Below, in pieces: positions 1 through 8,088 of a stretch of DNA of 57,732 nucleotides. Every line of letters starts with the position of its first letter. The stretch's first letter is position 1. The DNA is from Phaeovulum sp. (GTDB lineage Bacteria; Pseudomonadota; Alphaproteobacteria; Rhodobacterales; Rhodobacteraceae): positions 1 through 57,732 of the forward strand of contig NZ_JAUXPI010000041.1 in assembly GCF_030684035.1 (NCBI RefSeq), given 5' to 3'. Below the pieces are notes generated by a model, which was not told the origin of the DNA, searched no databases, and worked only from the letters and a program-made list of their open reading frames with translations. The position numbers and the translations under genes were made by a program.

Positions 1-2
1 TG

Positions 3-116
3 CTGCAGCACAACGCCAAACCGAAGCCCTTCGTCTGGAGCAAGACCGCCGATGATATCATCACCCGCGAGCGCCGCGCGCTCGATGCTCTCGATGAAAT
101 CAGGGGAAATCGGTAG
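3..116 (+). pseudogene. IS630-family transposase, C-terminal fragment
   Basis: The first readable frame ends at TAG 114-116 and encodes about 37 residues with the stretch NAKPKPFVWSKTADDI. That is the usual C-terminal tail of IS630-type DDE transposases (NPKPFxWTKTAD followed by a short helix). The gene enters from outside the window, so its completeness cannot be judged. It lies just before terminal-repeat-like sequences at 137-243, which fits the right end of an insertion sequence. The identification rests on one short tail and its position. Confidence 0.72.
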
Positions 117-136
117 CAAATGTCAGACTCGGAACA

Positions 137-152
137 CTAGAGTCTGTCCGGC
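137..152 (+). repeat. IS terminal repeat copy, inward orientation
   Basis: CTAGAGTCTGTCCGGC matches the reverse complement of 228-243 with one mismatch in 16 bases. Together with the imperfect copy at 165-180 it also forms a short hairpin with the loop AGATAGAA. Confidence 0.6.
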
Positions 153-227
153 GCAGATAGAAGCGCCAGACAGGCTCCAGCTTCCTGGTTGGTCGCCCAT
201 CATGCGCCAAAACCGGCGCCCACTTTT

Positions 228-243
228 GTCGGACAGGCTCTAG
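228..243 (+). repeat. IS terminal repeat, probable outer right end
   Basis: GTCGGACAGGCTCTAG is the mate of 137-152. The final CTAG contains, on the minus strand, the TAG stop codon of the zinc-finger gene at 240-614, so the insertion boundary and that gene's 3' end coincide. Confidence 0.6.
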
Positions 244-614
244 CGCCGCCCGCCCCCGGCGCAGCCGATGCAGCCCTGCACCCGCGGGTCAAGATCGAGC
301 CGGGCCAGGCCGATGAACGCGCCGCAACTGCTGCAACAGCCGAAATCTTCGCCATCAAGGCGGGCAAGTGCTGCGCGGGTTGCGGTGATCTGGCCCTGCC
401 GTCTTGTCTCACCCGCGGCCGCCATCGCCTGCCCCTGCATCGCGTCCATGCGCGACAGCCGACCGACCGCCTGCTGATCCAGCTCGACCGGGCGGCGGCT
501 TGCGGCGGTATCGGATGACGCGCGCAGCAATTCTTCCATCTCGGCGCGCAGCCGGGCGGCGTAGCGGGCGCGAAGGGCTTCGGGCGTGGGTTCGGGCGCG
601 GGCTCGGGGGTCAT
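240..614 (-). CDS. DksA/TraR-family zinc-finger protein
   Basis: This 124-residue protein has an N-terminal helical part and a C-terminal C4 zinc finger: C94-x2-C97-x17-C115-x2-C118, exactly the DksA spacing. An extra Cys (C93) precedes the first ligand. The central segment LSRMDAMQGQAM resembles the short DksA/TraR-like proteins of alphaproteobacteria. Such proteins bind the secondary channel of RNA polymerase and adjust promoter use; that role is inferred from the family. The protein is shorter than E. coli DksA (151 aa). Its stop codon lies in the CTAG of the adjacent IS end, so the native C-terminus may have been altered by insertion, although the zinc finger is intact. Confidence 0.8.
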   Translation of the reverse strand: MTPEPAPEPTPEALRARYAARLRAEMEELLRASSDTAASRRPVELDQQAVGRLSRMDAMQGQAMAAAGETRRQGQITATRAALARLDGEDFGCCSSCGAFIGLARLDLDPRVQGCIGCAGGGRR

Positions 615-656
615 GCCCCATCCGACACCAGCAGCCCGCAGGGCGCAAGCCCTGCC

Positions 657-1820
657 TCAGCCAAGCGGTTGCGCGCGCTCTACCAGACGGGCAAAGAAAC
701 TCGCCCCCACCGGTGCCACGGCGTCATTGAAATTGTAGGCGGGGTGGTGCAGCCCCGCCCCCGGCCCCTGACCGAGAAAGAGATAGGCACCGGGGCGGGC
801 TTCGAGCATGTAGGAAAAATCTTCCGCCCCCATCTCGCGCCCCGCCGCATCATTCACGCCCGCAGCCCCCGCCACCTCGCGCGCCACTTCGGCGGCAAAG
901 GCGGTTTTCACGGGGTCATTCACCGTGGCCGGGTAGCCTTCGTGATAGTCCAGCCGCGCCGTCACCTCATAGGCCGCGGCCTGCCCGGCGACGATCTCGG
1001 CAATGCGCTTGCGCACCATGGCACGCACCGGCGCGCGGAAGGTGCGCACGGTGCCGTTGATCCAGGCGGTATCGGGGATGATGTTGTCGGCGGAACCGGC
1101 ATGAATTTGCGTGACGCTGACCACCAGATCGTCAAGCGGCATGTGATTGCGGCTGACAATGGTTTGCAGCGCGCTCACAATGCCCACCGCCGCCACCACC
1201 GGGTCGGCAGTTTCGTGCGGGTAGGCTCCATGCCCGCCACGCCCCTGCACATGCACCTCGAAACTGTCCACCGCCGCCATCAAGGGGCCGGGGCAGGTAT
1301 GAAAGCTGCCCTCGGCCTGCCCCGGCGTGTTGTGGATGCCGAACACCTGCGCGATCGCGAACCGCTCCATGATGCCCTCTGCCACCATCACCCCGGCACC
1401 GCCGCCGTTTTCCTCGGCCGGCTGAAAGATCAGCGCCACGCGACCGGCGAAATTGCGGGTTTCGGTCAGGTATCTGGCGGCACCAAGCAGCATCGTGGTA
1501 TGGCCGTCATGGCCGCAGGCGTGCATCTTGCCGGGGTTCTGCGAGGCATAGGGCAGCCCGGTGATCTCGGTCAGCGGCAGCGCATCCATATCGGCGCGCA
1601 GGCCGATGGTCGGCCCCGGCGCGCGGCCATTGATGATCGCCACGATGCCGGTTTTCGCGATGCCTTCGTGGATTTCGTCGACCCCGAATTCGCGCAGCCG
1701 TGCTGCCACGAAAGCCGCCGTTTCGTGGCATTCGAAGGTCAGTTCGGGATGGGTGTGCAAATGCTGGCGCCAGGCGGCCATTTCGGGGGCATAGGCGGCG
1801 ATGCGGTTGAGAACGGGCAT
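657..1820 (-). CDS. M20-family amidohydrolase (hippurate hydrolase-like)
   Basis: The 387-residue protein belongs to the M20 peptidase/amidohydrolase family, which hydrolyses N-acyl amino acids such as hippurate or N-acetyl amino acids with two bound metals. Visible motifs are an early RADMDALPL segment, the metal-binding HACGHDGHT, the catalytic AEENGGG, and a dimerisation region with GRGGHGAYPH. The start at 1820 was chosen because a GGAG lies about 8 bases upstream; the longer open frame to 1874 lacks family similarity. The zinc-finger gene follows 42 bases downstream on the same strand. The substrate cannot be told from sequence. Confidence 0.88.
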   Translation of the reverse strand: MPVLNRIAAYAPEMAAWRQHLHTHPELTFECHETAAFVAARLREFGVDEIHEGIAKTGIVAIINGRAPGPTIGLRADMDALPLTEITGLPYASQNPGKMHACGHDGHTTMLLGAARYLTETRNFAGRVALIFQPAEENGGGAGVMVAEGIMERFAIAQVFGIHNTPGQAEGSFHTCPGPLMAAVDSFEVHVQGRGGHGAYPHETADPVVAAVGIVSALQTIVSRNHMPLDDLVVSVTQIHAGSADNIIPDTAWINGTVRTFRAPVRAMVRKRIAEIVAGQAAAYEVTARLDYHEGYPATVNDPVKTAFAAEVAREVAGAAGVNDAAGREMGAEDFSYMLEARPGAYLFLGQGPGAGLHHPAYNFNDAVAPVGASFFARLVERAQPLG

Positions 1821-2129
1821 GGGAACTCCGGTAGCTGTTTGGCGCACCCAAGCGGATCGGGCGACCGGATGCAACCGGGAACGGCGCGAAACGGGGGCGT
1901 CTGGCGGCCAAGCGCGGTGCCAGGTGCCGGGCTGAAACAGAAGGCGCGGGTTTCCGCCGAGTTTTTCGTGCGCAGCAGGCGCGTTGCCGGAGGAGACCTA
2001 TGGCAGGTGGGCCCGGAACGTGGTATATATGTTTCAGTCGTGCACCAACCGAGGCCCTGCGGTTGCAGAGCGGCCGCACGTTCACCAGATCTACCCAGTC
2101 TTTCACAACGATCAGAATGAGGCGAGCAC
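1821..2129. other. Divergent intergenic region between amidohydrolase and OMP gene
   Basis: About 310 bases separate two divergent genes, so promoters in both directions must lie here. An AT-rich patch, TGGTATATATG near 2020, stands out in the GC-rich sequence and may belong to the outer-membrane protein promoter. I see no further gene, and no clear -35/-10 pair. Confidence 0.4.
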
Positions 2130-2750
2130 ATGACGAAATTCACGATTTCCACCGCGGCGGTTATGCTTGCGGCGATGACGACTACGGCATTTGCGGGCGG
2201 CTACGTCGCCCCGGTGACCGAAGCGCCGGTCTATGCGCCGGTCGCGGTGCGCGCGCATGACTGGTCGGGTGCCTATGTCGGGCTGAAGGCTGGCCAGACT
2301 TCGGGCGACTGGGACTATAACAACTTTCTCACAGGCACGCTCGATTCCGGCACTACGATTGGCGGTTTTGCCGGCTACAACATGCAACGCGGCAATCTGG
2401 TATATGGCGCTGAAATTGGCCTGACCCATCTTGGCGTAACGGCGCCCACCTATCCGACTCTGGAATTCGGCAACGTCCTGGAAATCAAAGGCCGTCTGGG
2501 CTATGCCATGGACCGCGTGATGGTCTACGGCACGCTGGGCTACATGAGCGGCACCATCACCGATACCTCCGGCCCGACCGACTATGACGCGAACGGCATG
2601 ACCTACGGTCTCGGCGCGGAATTCATGCTGACCGACCGGATTTTCGCCGGGCTGGAGTATCAGCGCGCCGCGCTGACCGGCACCTATATGGCGAACGAGG
2701 TCGCCGTCGATCTCGATACCGTCGCCCTGCGCGTTGGCTTCCAGTTCTGA
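2130..2750 (+). CDS. Small outer-membrane beta-barrel protein (Omp25/OmpA-like barrel)
   Basis: The protein has 206 residues. The N-terminus is a clear Sec signal peptide (MTKFTISTAAVMLAAMTTTAFA), and the mature part alternates aromatic/Gly-rich strands (DWSGAYVGLKAG, YAMDRVMVYGTLGY) and ends in RVGFQF, the terminal Phe typical of BAM substrates. This pattern fits the eight-stranded barrel family containing Brucella Omp25/RopB. No periplasmic OmpA domain is present. It is monocistronic, with a GAGGCGAGC Shine-Dalgarno-like sequence before ATG and a hairpin terminator after it. Confidence 0.82.
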   Translation: MTKFTISTAAVMLAAMTTTAFAGGYVAPVTEAPVYAPVAVRAHDWSGAYVGLKAGQTSGDWDYNNFLTGTLDSGTTIGGFAGYNMQRGNLVYGAEIGLTHLGVTAPTYPTLEFGNVLEIKGRLGYAMDRVMVYGTLGYMSGTITDTSGPTDYDANGMTYGLGAEFMLTDRIFAGLEYQRAALTGTYMANEVAVDLDTVALRVGFQF

Positions 2751-2770
2751 ACCAACCACTATCGGACCAG

Positions 2771-2805
2771 ACCCGGCGAGCGTAACCCGCTCTGCCGGGT
2801 TTTCC
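2771..2805 (+). terminator. Rho-independent terminator after the OMP gene
   Basis: ACCCGGC (2771-2777) pairs with GCCGGGT (2794-2800) around a 16-base loop and is followed by TTTCC. It lies 20 bases after the OMP stop and before mazG. Confidence 0.65.
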
Positions 2806-2853
2806 TTTGCCGCCGGGGCCGCTAGGGTGCCGACACCAGCCGAGGAGCGCCCG

Positions 2854-3681
2854 ATGCCCGCCGACCCGCAAGCCGACCCGTTGATCCATGACCCCGAGGG
2901 TGGCATTTCGCGGCTGCGCGCGATCATGGCGGCGCTGCGCGACCCCGCCAGCGGTTGCCCCTGGGACATCGCGCAAAGCTTTGCCTCCATTGCCCCCTAC
3001 ACGATCGAAGAGGCACATGAGGTGGCAGACGCGATCGCGCGCGGGGCCTGGGCCGAGCTTTCGGGCGAACTCGGCGATCTCTTGTTGCAAGTGGTCTATC
3101 ACGCGCAGATGGCCGAAGAGGCGGGGCATTTCGGCTTTGACGCGGTGGTGCGCGGAATTTCCGACAAGATGGTGGCGCGGCACCCGCATGTGTTTGGCCA
3201 GGAAAGCCGCGACAAGACCGCGGACCAGCAGACCGCCGATTGGGAGCGGCTGAAGGCGGCGGAGCGGGCGGGCCGCGACGAGGCTGGCGTGCTTGACGGC
3301 GTGGCGCTTGGGCTGCCCGCGCTGACCCGCGCGCTCAAGCTGCAAAAGCGCGCGGCGCGGGTTGGTTTCGACTGGCCTTCGACCGATGAGGTGCTGGCGA
3401 AAATTGTCGAGGAGGCGGGCGAACTGGTCGCCGCACAGGAAAGTCTCGGGGCCGAGGCACTGGCCGAGGAATATGGTGATCTGCTGTTCGTGCTGGTCAA
3501 CCTCGGGCGGCACCTGGGGCTGGATGCCGAGGCAACCCTGCGGCAGGCGAACACCAAGTTTACGCGTCGTTTCGGCTACATAGAAGCCGCTCTTCATGCT
3601 CGCGGCAAGCGCCCGGAAGCAAGCGATCTGGCCGAGATGGACGCGCTCTGGAACGCCGCCAAGGCGGCGGAGCGGGGCTGA
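2854..3681 (+). CDS. mazG: Nucleoside triphosphate pyrophosphohydrolase MazG
   Basis: The 275-residue protein carries two tandem MazG domains, the E. coli MazG arrangement. The metal-binding motifs are E52-E53-x-x-E56 with E72/D75 in the first domain and E186-E187-x-x-E190 with E206/D209 in the second. MazG hydrolyses NTPs and dNTPs to the monophosphate and pyrophosphate; it helps clear non-canonical nucleotides and lowers (p)ppGpp. The start at 2854 is preceded by GAGGAG at good spacing; an upstream in-frame extension to 2734 would overlap the OMP gene and the terminator and was rejected. It converges with the TauE-type gene 9 bases downstream. Confidence 0.93.
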   Translation: MPADPQADPLIHDPEGGISRLRAIMAALRDPASGCPWDIAQSFASIAPYTIEEAHEVADAIARGAWAELSGELGDLLLQVVYHAQMAEEAGHFGFDAVVRGISDKMVARHPHVFGQESRDKTADQQTADWERLKAAERAGRDEAGVLDGVALGLPALTRALKLQKRAARVGFDWPSTDEVLAKIVEEAGELVAAQESLGAEALAEEYGDLLFVLVNLGRHLGLDAEATLRQANTKFTRRFGYIEAALHARGKRPEASDLAEMDALWNAAKAAERG

Positions 3682-3690
3682 GCGCAGGCC

Positions 3691-4506
3691 TCAGCCGAAA
3701 GCCTTGACCAGCATGTTGAGCGCCACCACCGCGAGGAACACGGCAAAGATGCGTTTCAGCGGCCTCGGGTTCAGCCGGTGCGCCAGCGCGGCCCCCCAGG
3801 GGGCGGTGATCAGGGTCATCGAAATCACCAGCAGAAATGCGGGAAGGTTGACCGCGCCGAATGTATAGGGCGGTGCCGAGGCCACCGGAACCGCCAGAAA
3901 CGCCATCACCGAGGGCAGCGCGATGGTGATGCCAAAGCCTGCGGCGGTGGCCACGGCGCGATGAATCGGCACGCCGTGCAGGGTCATCAGCGGCACCCCG
4001 AAGGAGCCGCCGCCAATTCCCATCAGCACCGACAGAAACCCGATCGCCGGGGCCAGCGCCGCGCGCACCCGCGCGCCCGGCATGACGCTGCCAAGCCGCC
4101 ACTCGGCGCGCCCGAAGGCCATGTACAGCGCAACGGTGAAGGCAAGCACGCCAAAAATCGCCTGTAGCGTCGGCGTGCGCAACTGCGCCACCACCAGCAC
4201 CCCAAGCACCGCACCAACCGCAATTCCCGGTGCCCATTGCCGCAGGATCTGCCATTCGACCATGCCTTTTTTATGGTGCGAAAGCACCGAACGGGCCGAG
4301 GTCACGATGATCGTGGCAAGCGAGGTGGCAAGGCAGACCTGCATCAGCTCGGGGCTGGCGTAGCCGATGTTGGCGAACACATGGTAGAAGGCGGGCACCA
4401 GCACGATGCCGCCGCCCACGCCCAGAAGCCCGGCGATCAACCCGGCAAAGGCCCCCACCGCAAGCAAGGTGGCGATCATCGGGGCAAGGCTGGCAATCTC
4501 GGTCAT
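3691..4506 (-). CDS. TauE/SafE-family membrane exporter (UPF0721)
   Basis: This 271-residue, strongly hydrophobic protein has about eight predicted membrane segments. The N-terminal GLIAGLLGVGGGIVLVPAF motif and its second copy (GFLSVLMGIGGGSFGVPLM) are the repeated GxGGG signatures of the TauE/SafE family, which exports sulfite, sulfoacetate or other small organosulfur/organic anions. The substrate is unknown here. The start was placed at 4506, just before the first membrane segment. It follows the cytochrome cluster on the same strand after about 100 bases, so it may or may not be co-transcribed. Confidence 0.85.
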   Translation of the reverse strand: MTEIASLAPMIATLLAVGAFAGLIAGLLGVGGGIVLVPAFYHVFANIGYASPELMQVCLATSLATIIVTSARSVLSHHKKGMVEWQILRQWAPGIAVGAVLGVLVVAQLRTPTLQAIFGVLAFTVALYMAFGRAEWRLGSVMPGARVRAALAPAIGFLSVLMGIGGGSFGVPLMTLHGVPIHRAVATAAGFGITIALPSVMAFLAVPVASAPPYTFGAVNLPAFLLVISMTLITAPWGAALAHRLNPRPLKRIFAVFLAVVALNMLVKAFG

Positions 4507-4605
4507 GTGGGCGCTCCGGCTTGGTGCCACGCACTTAGCGCGGCGCGGCGACGAGTGCCAGACCGATCCTGCTGGCGCGGGCGGCACCGGGCCGCCCTGC
4601 CCCGG

Positions 4606-5076
4606 TCAGTCTTCGAAATAGCCGCGCGCGGCGTCGCGGTGGCAGGCGGCGCAGTTGGCCGGTGACTTGGCGCGTTCCCATTCGGCTTTCGAGACTTCGC
4701 CATCATGCTCGTTCTTCCACCACGGCAGGTCCGAAATCCGCAGCGGCGTCATGCTGTCGGTCACGTTGCGCAGGATGCGCGACGCGGTGCGCGCGCTGAC
4801 CGCGCCCGAGTCGGTGGCATTTGCCACCAGGTAGGCGGTAATCGTCAGCCGGTTTGCCTCGCTGATCGTGGCATTTTCGCCGAAGTGGTCTTTCAGCCCG
4901 GCCATCACCGCCTCCCATGAGCGGGCCGGAAGAAAGCCTGCGGGAAAGGCCATGTGGCATTCGGTGCAATCGGTCAGCGTCGTCGGGTCGTTGACCGGGG
5001 TCATCTTGTCCTGTGCAGCGGCAGCAAGCGGCAGCGTGGCAAGCGCGAAGGCAAGCGGGGCAATGAAGCGGTTCAT
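4606..5076 (-). CDS. Periplasmic diheme cytochrome c (DHC type)
   Basis: The protein has 156 residues: a signal peptide ending near AAAAQ, heme site CTECH at 37-41 and heme site CAACH at 142-146. The segment AVMAGLKDHFGENA (57-70) is shared almost word for word with the C-terminal domain of the fused cytochrome b gene at 5496-6641. The family is the DHC cytochromes found beside SHP in Rhodobacter sphaeroides, which pass electrons between a membrane cytochrome b and SHP. It is the last gene of the apparent operon, 15 bases after SHP. With the fused copy this makes two DHC domains in one cluster. Confidence 0.87.
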   Translation of the reverse strand: MNRFIAPLAFALATLPLAAAAQDKMTPVNDPTTLTDCTECHMAFPAGFLPARSWEAVMAGLKDHFGENATISEANRLTITAYLVANATDSGAVSARTASRILRNVTDSMTPLRISDLPWWKNEHDGEVSKAEWERAKSPANCAACHRDAARGYFED

Positions 5077-5091
5077 CGGTGGTCCTTTCGG

Positions 5092-5499
5092 TCAGATACT
5101 GGCGAAATAGGCAAGCACGTTTGCCTTTTCGGTTGCGGTGCATTCGCGGCCCAGAACGCTGTCGCAGTTGCGGCCAAACCACTTGTCGACAAAGGCGGTG
5201 TCGGTGAAACGTTTGGGGTTCACCGAAAGCGCCATCGGCGCGATCTCCTTGCCGGTGCGCGCCATGCCCGTCGCCTTGGGGTCGGCGGTGTGACAGGACG
5301 AACACGAAGGCGTATCGGCACCGCCGCCGCTTTGGGTTGCAAGGAAGAATGCCTTGCCGGTTTCGGCGTCGGCGGTGATGCCCGCTTCGGCCGCGAATTT
5401 GGAAATCAGCGCGGCGGCGCTGGTATCATTGGCATCCTGCGCGAAGGCAGCCGGGGCGGCGGCACAAAGTGCCGCGAGGGTGAAGGCAAGACGTCTCAT
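5092..5499 (-). CDS. shp: SHP-type oxygen-binding cytochrome c (DUF1924)
   Basis: The 135-residue precursor has a signal peptide (cleavage near residue 20), one heme site CSSCH at 66-70, and GRNCDSVLGREC at 109-120. In Rhodobacter sphaeroides SHP an Asn is the sixth heme ligand and leaves the iron when O2 or NO binds; the next residue is a Cys that forms a disulfide. N111-C112 and C120 reproduce that arrangement and spacing, so this is SHP rather than an ordinary class I cytochrome. It should act in the periplasm and take electrons from DHC. Its ATG overlaps the TGA of the upstream cytochrome b gene, indicating translational coupling. Confidence 0.88.
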   Translation of the reverse strand: MRRLAFTLAALCAAAPAAFAQDANDTSAAALISKFAAEAGITADAETGKAFFLATQSGGGADTPSCSSCHTADPKATGMARTGKEIAPMALSVNPKRFTDTAFVDKWFGRNCDSVLGRECTATEKANVLAYFASI

Positions 5500-6641
5500 T
5501 TCAAACTCTCCTTAGGAAGGTCGATGGCAAAGGGGCTGAAGCGCCCGGTTTCGGCGTCGGCATGGCAGGCTGCACAGTTCGAGCGGCTGCCGACCGCGCG
5601 GCTGGCAAAAAGTGCATCGGGGATGTCGTCGTGCAGGCGCTTCCAGCTTCGCGATCCGGTGATCGAATAGGGCGGCTGGGTTATGCGCGCGGCGATCCGG
5701 TAGGCGGGTTTGGTATCGGCGGTCTCTGAGGCATGGGCAACAAGCCAGTTGGTGATCGCCTCGACCTCGGCAGCGGGCAGACCGGCGTTTTCGCCGAAGT
5801 GGTCCTTCAGCCCCGCCATGATCCCTGACCAGGAGGCGGCGGGCAGCAGGCTTGGGTTATAGGCGATGTGGCATTCGGAACAGGCGGCCTTGTAGCCCGG
5901 ATCGAGCGTGGCGACCGGCAGCCCGGGCACCGGGCGCGCCGCCTGGGCGCTGTTGAAAGCCCAGGCCCCGGCGGCAAGTGCCACGATCACCGCTGCGGCA
6001 AGCAGCGGGTGCGCAGGGCGCGGGCGGCTTTCATGGTCGCCCGGGCGCTTGGCCTTGGCCCCGGTCAGCATCGACCGGGTCAGGTTTTCGTGCGAGCGCT
6101 CGCTTTCGAACACCACTCCGGCAAGGTGCATGGCGACCAGCGCGAGAACGCCGTAGGCCAGCACCTCGTGCAGCCCCAACACAACCGAGCCTGCGCCAAA
6201 GCTGACGAATGGCGCGAAAGGACCGGATTTGTCGATGCCGCCGAGCACCAGAAGGCCGCTCACGGCAAGCCCCAGCACCAGCGCGAACAGCGCCAGCACC
6301 ATCAGCGCGCCCAGGGGGTTATGGCCAAGGTGGCGGGTGCCGCCCGCAAGATGCGCGCGAATCGCGGCCCCGCTCGGCACAAAATCGGCAAAGCGCGCAT
6401 GGGTCGTGCCGGTGAAACCCCAGACAATGCGTGCCGCTACCAGAGCCGCCGCCGCCAGCCCTGCGGATATGTGCAGGAGCAGAATGCGCGATTCGAGCAT
6501 CAGCCCCGAAGCCGCTGCAATTGCCACCGCAAGCACCAGCGACCAATGGAAAACCCGCACGAAAATGTCCCAGACGCGGGTCTGGGGCTCGGTAACGGCG
6601 GGTTTGGGTGTGCTTTTGGCGGCGATTCCGGGGCTGGGCAT
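5496..6641 (-). CDS. Cytochrome b561 fused to a diheme cytochrome c domain
   Basis: The 381-residue protein joins two functions. Residues 20-195 are a four-helix cytochrome b561 with candidate heme-b ligands H32, H57, H158 and H172. A further membrane segment (about 212-229) anchors a periplasmic DHC domain with heme sites CSECH (254-258) and CAACH (356-360). This suggests a quinol-oxidising membrane cytochrome wired directly to a diheme relay for SHP. The start at 6641 was chosen because the longer frame (to 6791) overlaps the histidine-kinase gene and adds no recognisable domain. In Rhodobacter sphaeroides the cytochrome b and DHC are, as far as I recall, separate genes. Confidence 0.88.
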   Translation of the reverse strand: MPSPGIAAKSTPKPAVTEPQTRVWDIFVRVFHWSLVLAVAIAAASGLMLESRILLLHISAGLAAAALVAARIVWGFTGTTHARFADFVPSGAAIRAHLAGGTRHLGHNPLGALMVLALFALVLGLAVSGLLVLGGIDKSGPFAPFVSFGAGSVVLGLHEVLAYGVLALVAMHLAGVVFESERSHENLTRSMLTGAKAKRPGDHESRPRPAHPLLAAAVIVALAAGAWAFNSAQAARPVPGLPVATLDPGYKAACSECHIAYNPSLLPAASWSGIMAGLKDHFGENAGLPAAEVEAITNWLVAHASETADTKPAYRIAARITQPPYSITGSRSWKRLHDDIPDALFASRAVGSRSNCAACHADAETGRFSPFAIDLPKESLK

Positions 6642-6738
6642 CAGTCTGGCCTTATGCAAGCGGCCCTGTCGGGCGATCCTGCGCAATCCTTCGCATGGGG
6701 CACCTGACGCGCGCCTGACCCGCGTTGTCAGCAGTCTG

Positions 6739-8088
6739 TCAGATTGCGGCTGCGGGAAGGAGAAGGGCGGCGCGCAAGCCCGGTGCTGCATCGGAAAGCG
6801 TCAGCCCGCCACCCGCCGCCTCGGCAATTTCGCGGGCGATGGCAAGACCAAGCCCGGCACCCGCCGCGCTTTCATCGGCGCGCGCGCCGCGCGGCACCAG
6901 CGCCTCGATCTTGTCGGCGGGAATTCCCGGCCCGTCGTCGCAAACCTCGATCAATACCTGTTCACGCTGCCGCGTCGCGGTGAGGCGGACCGTCGCCTTT
7001 GCGTGCCGCGCCGCGTTTTCTGTGAGCGCCCCAAGCGCTTCGGTCAGATCGTCAATATCAACCGCGGCGTTCAGCCCCGGCGGCACATCGAAAATCCATT
7101 CAAGCGCGGCACCGCGCCCGCTGCGCCGGATCACCCGCAAGATCCGCGCCGCCGCCTCGGCCACATCCGCCCGCGCACTGGCCGCGCGCGCCGCGATACG
7201 GGCGCGTGAAAGCTCGCGGTCAATTGCACGGTGCATTTCGGTGGTGATTTCCTCGATCGCCCGCGCCGATTCCGGCTGTTTTGCCCGCCGCAGCCTTTCG
7301 GCCTCGCCCAAGAGCGCCTGCAACGGCGTTTTCAGCCCATGCGCAAGGTCGCCCGCCCGGGTCCGCGCTCGCGCCAACTCGGCCTCGCGCTCTGCCAGCA
7401 GCGCATCAACCTCGCCCGCGAGCGGCTGCAATTCGGTGGGAAAATCGGCACCAAGCCGCGCCAGCGCACCCGACCGCACCGCCGCCACCCGCGCTTTGAC
7501 TGCGGCAAGCGGGCTGAGACCCACCCCGACCTGCACCCAGCCCGCCGCGATCAGCGCCACCGCGAGCAGCACCATATAGGGCGCAAGATCGGCCATGAAG
7601 GCGCGTTTTGCCGCCGCCAGTTCGTCCGCCGCCATCGCCACTGCGGCGCGCGCAGCAACGCCGCCAAGCCGCGCGGGCAGCCGCACCAGACGTTCGAACA
7701 CCAAGAGCGGTTCGCCCGATGCCCCCGCCAGATGGTGGGTATGGCCCGCGCGGTCGTCCAGCACATCAACGGGCATCGGCAGGGTGTAATCCCAAAGCGA
7801 GCGCGAGCGCAGCACCGCTCCTTCGGCCTCGATCTGCCAGTAAAGACCGCCCAAAGGCCGCTGGAAACGCGGCTCGGCGGGCCCCGCTGCCACCTCGAGC
7901 GCGCCATCGGTGCCGCGTTCGATGCCCGCCAGAAGCTGGTCGAGGTGCACCCCGAGTTCCGCAACGGCGCGGCGTTCGACATGGGCGGCGAAGAGGTTGG
8001 ACAGCGCCAGCGCCGCCAGGGCGAGCGACAGGAAAATTGCCCCGGCCCCCGCCAGCAGCAGCCGCATCCGAAGCGAAAGCCGCCTCAT
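6739..8088 (-). CDS. Sensor histidine kinase
   Basis: The 449-residue kinase has a first membrane helix (about 11-30), a periplasmic sensor region of about 135 residues, a second helix (about 169-188), a HAMP-like linker, the phosphoacceptor H250 in DLAHGLKTPL, an N box (LGALTENAARHA) and a G box (DDGPGIP). The AHGLKTPL form of the H box resembles PhoQ-type kinases. It overlaps the response regulator by 4 bases (ATGA). The cytochrome b gene begins 97 bases downstream on the same strand, so this system may sit in one transcript with the SHP electron-transfer genes. The signal sensed is unknown. Confidence 0.92.
   Translation of the reverse strand: MRRLSLRMRLLLAGAGAIFLSLALAALALSNLFAAHVERRAVAELGVHLDQLLAGIERGTDGALEVAAGPAEPRFQRPLGGLYWQIEAEGAVLRSRSLWDYTLPMPVDVLDDRAGHTHHLAGASGEPLLVFERLVRLPARLGGVAARAAVAMAADELAAAKRAFMADLAPYMVLLAVALIAAGWVQVGVGLSPLAAVKARVAAVRSGALARLGADFPTELQPLAGEVDALLAEREAELARARTRAGDLAHGLKTPLQALLGEAERLRRAKQPESARAIEEITTEMHRAIDRELSRARIAARAASARADVAEAAARILRVIRRSGRGAALEWIFDVPPGLNAAVDIDDLTEALGALTENAARHAKATVRLTATRQREQVLIEVCDDGPGIPADKIEALVPRGARADESAAGAGLGLAIAREIAEAAGGGLTLSDAAPGLRAALLLPAAAI

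Larger units (their letters stand above)
1..243 (+). mobile_element. Right end of an IS630-type insertion sequence
   Basis: This stretch holds a transposase C-terminus followed by repeats of the type CTAGAGCCTGTCCG. The outermost copy ends in CTAG at 240-243; CTAG/TA is a typical IS630 target. Two further copies at 137-152 and 165-180 face each other, so the end may be nested or rearranged. The left part of the element lies outside the window. Confidence 0.6.

Noticed and set aside
2015-2045. GGAAC-type ECF/EcfG promoter before the OMP gene
   Set aside because: GGAAC is present at 2015-2019, but no convincing CGTT-type -10 lies at the required distance.
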